A stretch of 62,290 bases of DNA from an uncultured Collinsella sp. (GTDB taxonomy: Bacteria > Actinomycetota > Coriobacteriia > Coriobacteriales > Coriobacteriaceae), in NCBI GenBank assembly GCA_958405195.1, contig CATYDM010000008.1, forward strand, positions 1 through 62,290, in the 5' to 3' direction. Under the pieces are notes generated by a model that was not told where the DNA came from, did not search any database, and saw nothing but the letters and a program-made list of their open reading frames with translations. This document shows positions 33,769 to 40,938 of this stretch, in pieces. Numbering within the stretch: the first letter of the stretch is position 1; the number at the start of each line of letters is the position of its first letter. The translations under genes were made by a program, and so were the position numbers.

Positions 33769-35609
33769 TGACCGATCTTGCATCTACCACACCACAATCG
33801 CTCGGTCGCGATCCCATGGTCGGCCTGCGCCTGGCGCGTGTCGACGGGTTTGAGCCGGCCATTGCGCTCGGTCAGGACGAACTGCCTACCTATCTGCGTC
33901 GTTTTACGATGCTGTTTGCCGACGATGCCACCATGCGCCGTGGCGGTATCGGCCGCGTGACGCGTGCCGTCAACGCCCAAGGCGAGGCCGTGGCACTCAA
34001 GCAGCTCATCTTGCCGACGCGCGATGAGTTTGATGACGATGCCGCTCACGAGGCGCTGGTCGCCAAGTTCAAGGCGGCGTTTCGCGAGGAATACGAATGC
34101 CATCGCGCCCTTTCGGGCCTTAAGGGCTTTCCCCGCCTCTATAGCTGGGGCGAGGTCGACGGTGTGCCTGCAATTGTCATGGAATGGGTCGAGGGCGAGA
34201 CGCTTGCCCGCTTGCGTTCACGACTCGCCGTGGACGATGCCGGACGCCTGTCGCCGCTTGTGGCGGCGCGTCTGGGTCGCGACCTGTTCGATCTGCTCTG
34301 CCGTATGAGCCTGGTGGGTGAGGGCTTTGTCCATCGCGATATCTCGCCCGCTAATATTATGGTGCGTACGGCGCGTCTGCCGCTTGACCGGCAGCTTGCC
34401 GAGGGCACCTTTGACCTGTGCCTGATCGACTTTGGCTCGTCGCTGGCGCTCGAGCCTGCGTCGGCCGTGGCCGGTACCGGCGGCAAGGCGTCGTTTACGG
34501 AGCGCTGTGCCACGCTGCGTCGCGCGACGGTTGCCTATGCCCCGCCCGAGATGCTCACCGACGATATTCCCGATCTGCGCGCTTTGCGTATGTCGCCGGC
34601 GATTGACGTCTATGCCGCGGCAAGCACGGTTTACGAGCTCATTGCCGGCGTCGCGCCATACGAAGCCGCGCCGAGCACTTCGGGCACCTCGGGTTCGCGC
34701 AAAAAGACGCGCGACATCGCGAGCCCCTACCGTCTCAAGATGGACACGCGGCCCGACTATCCCATTGGTGCCCATGCGCCCGGTTGCAATTTGACTCAGC
34801 TGCTTCGTCGTGAGCCCGATGTGGCGCTCGCCGCGGCCGAGCAGGCCCAGCAGCTAGGGCTTGAGCCGGATTCCGAAGAGCTACGCGATGCGCTGGCGTT
34901 TGTCGATGCCCAGCTGTTCGACGTGGTGATGGCCTGTCTGTCCAGCCATCAAAAAGATCGTCCCGAGCCGGCGGCGGTCGAGGCGGCGCTCTCGGCGTTT
35001 TGTGACCACTATGCGCAAAATGTCGGTCGTTCGCTCCGCGGCGAGCCGCTCACGCCGTGCCCCATGGATGCGTCTGGCCGCGCGGTTCGTCGCGCGCTGA
35101 TGGTCGGCGCGACGGTCGTCTGTGGCGTGGTTTGGGCTGTGGTCGTGGTTTCGGCCGCGCTGCTGGCGTCGGGCGCTCGCGTGACGGCGACTTTGGGATC
35201 GCTCGTGTGGTCTGGGTCGCTACCGGGTATTATTGCCGCACTGGCGTTGGCGCTGCCAGGCATAGCCGGCGTTGCCGCGGGGGCACTTGCGCGCGATCGG
35301 CGCTCGGGGTTCCTGCAGGGTGTGCTTGCGCTTTCTGCCTGCGAGGTTCCGGTGCTGGTTGTGGCTGCATGTAGCGTATTTTCCCAACGCGCCGTGATGG
35401 GCGGCCTTATTGCCGCCCTGGTTGCAACCTATGCGCTTACGTGGTTTTTGCTTGCGATGGGCTTTGCCTTTGAACTTCCCGTTTCGGCACCGCGACGCAC
35501 AAAAGCCCAGATGGCGACTCCGCTTGCCGGTGGAGCCGCAGCTGCCCGTACTTTTGGCAGACCTGTCGAGGTATCGTCCGATTCTATTTCTACGACCAAG
35601 GAGGCCTAG
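33765..35609 (+). CDS. Ser/Thr protein kinase-like membrane protein
   Basis: A 614-aa protein, the third kinase-like protein in the window. The kinase domain (about 50-400) has RRGGIGRVTRAVN, VALKQL, IVMEWVEGETL, FVHRDISPANIMV, LIDFGSS and YAPPEML, so catalytic His-Arg-Asp and Asp-Phe-Gly are kept. About five C-terminal helices (about 445-585) follow. It has no PASTA repeats. Start is an ATG overlapping the upstream stop, without a clear ribosome site, suggesting coupled translation. Four bases separate it from an FHA gene, forming a second kinase-FHA module. Confidence 0.88.
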   Translation: MMTDLASTTPQSLGRDPMVGLRLARVDGFEPAIALGQDELPTYLRRFTMLFADDATMRRGGIGRVTRAVNAQGEAVALKQLILPTRDEFDDDAAHEALVAKFKAAFREEYECHRALSGLKGFPRLYSWGEVDGVPAIVMEWVEGETLARLRSRLAVDDAGRLSPLVAARLGRDLFDLLCRMSLVGEGFVHRDISPANIMVRTARLPLDRQLAEGTFDLCLIDFGSSLALEPASAVAGTGGKASFTERCATLRRATVAYAPPEMLTDDIPDLRALRMSPAIDVYAAASTVYELIAGVAPYEAAPSTSGTSGSRKKTRDIASPYRLKMDTRPDYPIGAHAPGCNLTQLLRREPDVALAAAEQAQQLGLEPDSEELRDALAFVDAQLFDVVMACLSSHQKDRPEPAAVEAALSAFCDHYAQNVGRSLRGEPLTPCPMDASGRAVRRALMVGATVVCGVVWAVVVVSAALLASGARVTATLGSLVWSGSLPGIIAALALALPGIAGVAAGALARDRRSGFLQGVLALSACEVPVLVVAACSVFSQRAVMGGLIAALVATYALTWFLLAMGFAFELPVSAPRRTKAQMATPLAGGAAAARTFGRPVEVSSDSISTTKEA

Positions 35610-35612
35610 GTC

Positions 35613-36551
35613 ATGGCATCTCAAGTTGAGCTCACCCCATGCGGGGCCATGTTTGACATCTTTAAGCGCGCGGCGCATCTGAGCCATATCGAGCTGTGCG
35701 GCTTGGTGCTTTCGTCCCGTCCGCTCGCCGACGGCCGCAGCCCGCAGAGCCGGGCCGCCGATCGCTCTTGGGTTTCCCGCTTTATCGTTCGCGCGCCGGT
35801 CGGCACGCTTCAGCAGTGCTACTTTGCCGAATACGGTACCTCGGCTGCGCGTATTATGTCGCAACTGGCCCTGCGCCAGCGAAATCCCATGGACTCCACG
35901 GCTGTGATCAATATGGTGTGCGGTCCTGCAGGTGAACCGATGGTACGCGCACTCGAAGAGTGCCACCAGGACACGAATCTCTATCGCAACGCGCTCGATC
36001 GCCTGTCCCAGGCGGCAGAACTCATGCCTGCCGAGCGCGCCGAGGCCGTGCTGGTGCTGTTTGTCGCCGTCGGTTGTTCGGCGGATGTGCGGTCCTCGGT
36101 GAACTATGCCATCGACTACGTGCACGCGACCTGTGGCGGAGGAACATTCACGCCGCGTTCGCTTGGCATGTCGATGACCGCGGGCGAACGCGAACCCGCC
36201 CCGGCGCACCCCTTGGGCTTGCTGCGCGTACAAAACAGTTTTGTCGTGAGCGCCCCGCGCTGGATTCAGCCGAGCGAGCAGGGTGTTGAGATTGGCGCGC
36301 TGGCCACTGGTGAGGGCGATATTACCGACGTCGGCGACGATGTCTCGGCCCGCCATGCCCATATCTGGTGCGATGCTCAAAATATCTGGCACGTCGAGGA
36401 CTTGTCGTCCACCAACGGAACCGTGGTGGTAAACGGGGCCACGCGCGTCTGCATTCAGGTCGAGCCCGGCCGTTCCGCCCAACTCAATCCCGGCGACGAG
36501 CTCAAGCTCGGCGAATCCACTACCTACGCCATCCTCTTCGGTGCTCTCTAG
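35613..36551 (+). CDS. FHA-domain protein with novel N-terminal region
   Basis: A 312-aa protein. Residues 1-~190 are an unrecognised helical domain with several cysteines. The C-terminal FHA domain (about 205-312) has VEIGALATGEGDIT, VSARHAHIW and VEDLSSTNGTVVVNG, ending in AILFGAL. AAGGAGG precedes the ATG. It is coupled to the kinase at 33765, whose phosphothreonines it may read. The last ~430 coding bases plus ~105 downstream recur as a truncated copy at 42868-43393. Confidence 0.88.
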   Translation: MASQVELTPCGAMFDIFKRAAHLSHIELCGLVLSSRPLADGRSPQSRAADRSWVSRFIVRAPVGTLQQCYFAEYGTSAARIMSQLALRQRNPMDSTAVINMVCGPAGEPMVRALEECHQDTNLYRNALDRLSQAAELMPAERAEAVLVLFVAVGCSADVRSSVNYAIDYVHATCGGGTFTPRSLGMSMTAGEREPAPAHPLGLLRVQNSFVVSAPRWIQPSEQGVEIGALATGEGDITDVGDDVSARHAHIWCDAQNIWHVEDLSSTNGTVVVNGATRVCIQVEPGRSAQLNPGDELKLGESTTYAILFGAL

Positions 36552-36657
36552 CCGGCAGATAGGGACGTTTCTTTTCTGCCGGCACTTGGGGACACTCCTC
36601 GGCGCGCCAGAGCCAGTCGCCCGGGGATGGAGGGGCCATTTTGGCCCTTGGCGGTCA
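36123..36657 (+). repeat. left 535-bp direct repeat flanking the RiPP island
   Basis: Covers the 3' part of the FHA gene and ~105 bases after it, including the palindrome-like GCCGGCAG...CTGCCGGC. The copy at 42868-43393 is collinear, with one 9-base deletion and scattered substitutions (roughly 85-90% identity by eye). The copies diverge just after GGCGGTCA. Confidence 0.85.
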
Positions 36658-36843
36658 GTCGGGGCGAAACTAGAAGATCTTTCCGATTCGCGGCTGTTCA
36701 TGCTTGTAGAGCATCTAAAACAATAGGATGTTATTCTGGAATATGCCGGGTGCGTGAACTTGCCTGTCTTAGCCTTAATAAGGTATAGGGGAGTTTGGCT
36801 CAGGGGTTCCGTCTTGTTCTTCAGCGCAGTATTGTGGGACAGA

Positions 36844-37501
36844 TTTGCTGAGATTGGCGCCTTACACCGCAGAGCGCACGGAAGGCTCTCGATTTGTGTT
36901 CTGGCCCCAGAATACAGGGCCTGATACTTACCAACTGTGGCATGGATGTAACATCTGTAGAAATCAACCCTTTTGTTGTCGACCTTTGTAAGAAAAACAC
37001 TGCCATCAACTCTTTGGATGACGAAACTAGGGTGCTTGAGGGGAGCCTTTACTCCCCTCTGAGAGATGACTCATGTTTTTCGCTTGTCGTTGTGAATCCT
37101 CCGTTACTGCCGATTCCGGATGAGATTCCTTATCCCTTCGTTTGAGATGGAGGACAATCGGGTCTGGATAAAACACTTCGTATTCTTAAGGGTGGCGATA
37201 CGCATTTAGAGAAAAACGGTAAATACTGCTAATAGGGGTGACGACGATGGTGCAGGGGCGACCCGCGATGCTCTCATCAATACGTCGGGTACTTGGGAAA
37301 TCAGGTCTAGATGCATGTATGATGATGCTGTGTGGCTATTCAATTAATCCGCGTTCCGAATGGGTGCAGGGTATAGCTGCGACATCGTATGCTTTTGACC
37401 CGGCGCGATACTCAGATATTTCTGAGGCGGTTGACGAAGTTTATACGCACTATGCCGCGCAAGGCGTTTCGGAAGTTTGCACATCTACGTTACGGGCTTA
37501 G
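36844..37501 (+). pseudogene. decayed class I SAM-dependent methyltransferase
   Basis: Conserved pieces are spread over two frames and broken by a stop. An early segment reads LLRLAPYTAER. After a frame change, ALDLCSGP-RIQGLIL (motif I), MDVTSVEINPFVVDLC (motif II) and VVVNPPLLPIPDE (the NPP motif) follow. A TGA at 37143 then stands where a glycine codon would give (G)DGGQSGLDKTLRIL. A further segment, 37238-37501, keeps a C-terminal piece. No intact start is visible. This may be a lost tailoring enzyme of the adjacent RiPP locus, or unrelated. Confidence 0.7.
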
Positions 37502-37625
37502 GTTTCTTCAAGCGAGCAGGCCGGTTGCGTTATTTCGAGCGATTTTTCTAGTCTAGACGACAAAAGGCAAAGGATTTGATGGGTATAAAACGCGGACGTT
37601 TGTGGGCGGATGCTCAAATCTATTG

Positions 37626-37671
37626 TGGCAATCGGGCGGTTGAAAAAGATATTTCAACCGCCCGATTGCCA
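37626..37671. repeat. perfect 20-bp inverted repeat
   Basis: Arms TGGCAATCGGGCGGTTGAAA and its complement (37626-37645, 37652-37671) with loop AAGATA and no T run. It lies in the 315-base gap (37502-37816) between the methyltransferase remnant and the ABC exporter; nothing else is recognised in that gap. Confidence 0.85.
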
Positions 37672-37816
37672 GGTTCGTCGGAGGAGATGTCCGATTCCGA
37701 CTCTCTTGTAGGAAGAGCTTGAGATCGTATTGGCCCAAGGCAATCTTAAAGCAGTCTCATTGGCAAATCTTCGCTCCTGTTGTGTTGAGGTGTAAGGTAT
37801 CAGTGATTGATGTTTT

Positions 37817-39469
37817 GTGGCGGGTAGATTGGGGCCTTCCTTGATTCGATGCGTTCTCTCGAGGTTCATCAGAGCAAAAGGGGCTTTCGTCTTCATTGCT
37901 ATCACGGTGATTGGAACCGCTCTCTCCTATGCCATGCCATACGTGAACGGGAAATTCTTAGATTTTCTTCTCGGTAACCGCAGCGAAAGAGACGCCGTAC
38001 TCTTCGCGCTCCTGGTTGCGTCAATAGGAGTTTTCTCCACCCTCTTTACTTATTTTGCAGGAACACTTTCCATTCGCATAACCACGAGACTTTCCTTTGA
38101 TCTTCTCAGGGAGGCCGTCTTGCGTTTTGAAAGAGACGATTACTTGGTGAGTCGGACCATCGATCCAGCCTATACAACGCAACGGATTATTTCCGACTCC
38201 AGCGTGGTCTCATCCTTCGTTTTGGCGAATTTTATCAGTGCGCCGCTGTCCATTGTAGCCATTCCCATCGTATTGCTTATCATATGGTCAATTGATTCAA
38301 CTCTCGCGGTGTTTTCCATCATTCTCCTCATCGTGTATTTCTGTGTAATTACTGGGTTGAGGAAACTTTTGTATAGGGTCACGTATGAGAAGAAAGAGGC
38401 GGACAGCGCCTTTTACGCCGCAATTGCATCGCAGCTTAATCAGATTCTCAACATTCAACTGACATCTTCGTACGGCAAGAGCGAACAAGCGCTCGACGCT
38501 GGGTTTAAGAGCTATTTTCCCAAAGTTTTGCGCTCCGGAAAGCTATCATATTCTCTGACATCGCTCGATGGTCTTTTCGCAGCGTTGTTTCAAGCGGTGA
38601 TACTTGTTGTTTCCGGAGTACGAATCATTAACGGAACTATGTCAATAGGCGAGTACACTATCATCGGTACATACTTCGCGGTTCTCTTTAAGACTTTGAA
38701 AAGTATGATGTCATTGTTCAAATCCTATCAAGATGCCAAAGCATCATGGGATAGGACGGCTATCGCGACGAGAGAAAAGGAGAGATCGGGGTGGAATCGG
38801 ACCGATTTAGCTAAACTCGATGAAATAAATGACATTTCGGTATCTGATTTGGAATTCTCGGTTGCCCTTCCAGACGGATCTGTCCGAGAGGTCCTCGGCG
38901 GGTTTTCTTTCAAGTTTTCCGGTCCTGGTACATATTGCATAGTTGGGGAAAACGGAAGAGGCAAGACGTCACTTCTTTACTTGATGCTCGGGCTATACTC
39001 ATCGAAAGGCAAAGTAAAATACAACGGCGTGCCAATCGAAGAATGCGACTTGGATTACATACGTGCGAGAGAGATATCGTGCTGCCCACAGTCGTGCTTC
39101 GCGCCGGACGAAACGGTGAAAGAGCTGTTAGAGTATTTCGACACGCCCTTTTCTTCCTATCACCGGGGTGTAGATGGCCTACTTTCGTTGGAAAACAGCG
39201 TGAAGGAGTTGCTCGGGAAACGTTGCTCCGCGCTTTCGGGCGGTGAGCTGCGCCGAGTGTACTTATGGTCGGCGATTTCACGCAAGTCGTCAGTTTTGGT
39301 ACTCGACGAGCCCACGACTGGGTTAGACGCTGTAAGCCGCGCCGAGCTTGCGGCCTATGTTAAGCGCAACAAGCAAAGCCAGCTGATCATCGTTGTCTCT
39401 CACGATGACGAGATGGTCGGCGCGGTAGAAGGGGTAGTGGATTTAGGCAGCATGTACCAGGGTAAATGA
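37817..39469 (+). CDS. ABC exporter, fused permease-ATPase
   Basis: A 550-aa half-transporter. Six helices (about 15-290) are followed by an ATPase domain (about 335-545) with Walker A GENGRGKTS, signature LSGGELRR, Walker B VLVLDEPT and the switch VVSHDDE. There is no N-terminal C39 peptidase domain, so it would not trim a leader itself. It probably works as a homodimer. GTG at 37817 is the longest start, with no good ribosome site; a TTG at about 37841 is an alternative. It has lower GC than the flanks. In the same island as the maturase and precursors, it is the obvious exporter or self-immunity pump, though it is on the other strand. Confidence 0.88.
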   Translation: MAGRLGPSLIRCVLSRFIRAKGAFVFIAITVIGTALSYAMPYVNGKFLDFLLGNRSERDAVLFALLVASIGVFSTLFTYFAGTLSIRITTRLSFDLLREAVLRFERDDYLVSRTIDPAYTTQRIISDSSVVSSFVLANFISAPLSIVAIPIVLLIIWSIDSTLAVFSIILLIVYFCVITGLRKLLYRVTYEKKEADSAFYAAIASQLNQILNIQLTSSYGKSEQALDAGFKSYFPKVLRSGKLSYSLTSLDGLFAALFQAVILVVSGVRIINGTMSIGEYTIIGTYFAVLFKTLKSMMSLFKSYQDAKASWDRTAIATREKERSGWNRTDLAKLDEINDISVSDLEFSVALPDGSVREVLGGFSFKFSGPGTYCIVGENGRGKTSLLYLMLGLYSSKGKVKYNGVPIEECDLDYIRAREISCCPQSCFAPDETVKELLEYFDTPFSSYHRGVDGLLSLENSVKELLGKRCSALSGGELRRVYLWSAISRKSSVLVLDEPTTGLDAVSRAELAAYVKRNKQSQLIIVVSHDDEMVGAVEGVVDLGSMYQGK

Positions 39470-40063
39470 TGACAAGTGTAGTGCTACCCAACTGGCAGAG
39501 ATAACAAAAAGGCGATGCAGATGCACGTAGCATTCAGGCGGTTCGGACTCGGTGCCTTCACGCCATCGCAACGCTTTCAGATATAGTTCTCGTTCTCTTA
39601 CTAAAGGAATCTTTAGTCTACATCATCTTGTCGAGACAGAGGTGAAGCGAAGTGTTGTCGCGACGTATCTTATTCCAGGTGGCTCAGTATCAGCGTGAGA
39701 ATCGCACCAAAGTGTACTTACGATTCTCGTGTCCCACGGACAACATGAGCTGAGCATTGAGGTTCCACCCTTTGCTGCAACTACACGGGGTTGGACGGCA
39801 ATGAATATGCCGGGCCGCATACCACGCGCAGCGGGGGTCCATGTCCCAGTATGTTGCCTACAGCAGCCTCGATGTCCACGCACACATCATCTCTGCCTTC
39901 GCGTTCAATCCATTTGCCGGAGAGTGCGAGGGCTGCCAGGCCGTAGAATTCGAGCCGAACAAATGAAATGCGGTATCAGCGCATAGGATTAAACTGACGA
40001 TTGCTTTGCACTGAGAATACGCTTGGAAAGCCGCTATGGGTGGCGGCCCGGGTTAAATAGAGA
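39470..40063. other. degenerate region between exporter and RiPP operon
   Basis: No intact gene. It contains the IS110 fragment at 39841-39966 and a short hairpin CTAAAG-GAAT-CTTTAG near 39600. Small open frames here (86 aa minus, 85 aa plus) have no ribosome sites or family features. Confidence 0.5.
39841..39966 (+). mobile_element. IS110-family transposase N-terminal fragment
   Basis: 41 codons starting MSQYVAYSSLDVHAHIISAF then AFNPFAGE. The SLDVHA element carries the first catalytic Asp of the DEDD transposases and matches IS110 N-termini (usually GLDVH). Everything after ~40 residues is missing, so it is dead. Confidence 0.7.
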
Positions 40064-40104
40064 AGCCCGTCCGATCACTTTCATGTGGCGAACGGTCGGG
40101 CTTC
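40064..40104. terminator. probable end hairpin of the RiPP operon
   Basis: AAGCCCGTCCG pairs with CGGTCGGGCTT (10/11) across a 19-base loop. The T tract is weak on either strand. It lies 66 bases past the last small gene of the minus-strand operon. Confidence 0.45.
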
Positions 40105-40169
40105 TTATTCCACTTGCCGATGCTCGGCTCATATTGGAAGAAAGCTACGCTAATGTTTGCGTGACACTC

Positions 40170-40277
40170 CTATTTTCTCCGAAGAAAGAGTCGGATAATG
40201 AAGAATAGAATTAAAAAAGGTGCCAGATATAACGCAAATATAAAGGCTAATCCAACGAGACCTTGCAATAATGGCAT
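40170..40277 (-). CDS. 35-aa single-helix membrane peptide of the RiPP locus
   Basis: The ATG at 40277 follows GGAGGAG by two bases, a very strong but tight ribosome site. The peptide starts MPLLQGLVGLAFIFALYLAP, continues with an almost pure hydrophobic helix (about 6-30) and ends RLFLRRK. The positive C-terminus suggests an inner-membrane peptide. It is the last gene after the maturase and two precursors, 78 bases from precursor B. Possible roles are immunity, export helper, or a hydrophobic toxin-like peptide; none is shown by the sequence. Confidence 0.6.
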   Translation of the reverse strand: MPLLQGLVGLAFIFALYLAPFLILFFIIRLFLRRK

Positions 40278-40355
40278 AACTCCTCCCAGACACGAGATTT
40301 TGGTATTTGTCCCCATCTTATTCTGAATTGGACCAAATAGTTCCTAGCCACAAAA

Positions 40356-40535
40356 CTACTCGTCAACTGGATCGCACCAATCTGCTGGCAAAACACAGCT
40401 TGATTCTTTATCGACATAGCACCAATCCGCAACAGGGCACTCGGCGATGTCGTAAAAATTGCATATATCAACTCCAAGACAACAAGGCTCAACGGGAGGA
40501 TGTTCATTTGAACCAACAGGATGGATATGCTTCAT
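40356..40535 (-). CDS. RiPP precursor peptide B (ranthipeptide-like)
   Basis: A 59-aa peptide from the ATG at 40535, preceded by GAGGAG. The leader starts MKHIHPVGSN, as in precursor A. The core (about 17-59) has seven cysteines (18, 19, 25, 33, 39, 47, 54). Four sit in C-x3-D units: C19-D23, C25-D29, C33-D37, C54-D58; C39-D42 is C-x2-D and C47-D52 is C-x4-D. PapB-type radical SAM enzymes make Cys-to-Asp thioether links at C-x3-D sites in freyrasin, so the same chemistry is plausible here. It lies 30 bases after precursor A and downstream of the maturase. Confidence 0.85.
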   Translation of the reverse strand: MKHIHPVGSNEHPPVEPCCLGVDICNFYDIAECPVADWCYVDKESSCVLPADWCDPVDE

Positions 40536-40565
40536 AACAGCTCCTCACCTTAATCCAATTAGAGA

Positions 40566-40769
40566 CTACGTTTGATCAATGCCACAGTGATCTACAACGC
40601 AGATGCTGCCGCCATCCATGTCATAGTCGCAGTAATCGTATGCACCACAGCCATCTGCTTTATCATAAACAGTACAGATGTCAGTAATGCCCAAGAGGCA
40701 GTCAAAAGACATCGGCTTCACGCCTGCCTCGTCGCCACTTCCTGGATTAATCGGATGAATATGCTTCAC
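40566..40769 (-). CDS. RiPP precursor peptide A (ranthipeptide-like)
   Basis: A 67-aa peptide from a GTG at 40769, with AAAGGGAGGT ahead. It begins (M)KHIHPINPGSGDEAG, a leader close to precursor B. The core (about 23-67) has six cysteines (24, 32, 41, 47, 57, 62), each followed by Asp: C32-D36 and C41-D45 as C-x3-D; C47-D50, C57-D60 and C62-D65 as C-x2-D; C24-D30 as C-x5-D. The segment LLGITDICTVYDKADGC lines up with CLGVDICNFYDIAEC of precursor B. It lies 169 bases after the maturase stop on the same strand. An in-frame extension to 40817 lacks a ribosome site. Confidence 0.85.
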   Translation of the reverse strand: MKHIHPINPGSGDEAGVKPMSFDCLLGITDICTVYDKADGCGAYDYCDYDMDGGSICVVDHCGIDQT

Positions 40770-40938
40770 GACTACCTCCCTTTGAGTGCAGAAAAACCTC
40801 AATATTGTGTATAACAAACCAAGATGTCTAGTTCACCATATTTCTAGAATGGTTTCGGCGAACGTAGCAATAAGCTTCGCAGACGGTAATCAGAAGAACG
40901 AACACCTCCACAATGGTGACAGCAATGCGCTGAACCGC

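Noticed and set aside
40828..40911. 25-27-codon hydrophobic frame between maturase and precursor A (GTG starts at 40905 or 40911)
   Set aside because: The only Shine-Dalgarno-like sequence overlaps the start codons, and the frame simply continues from the maturase stop; too weak to call.
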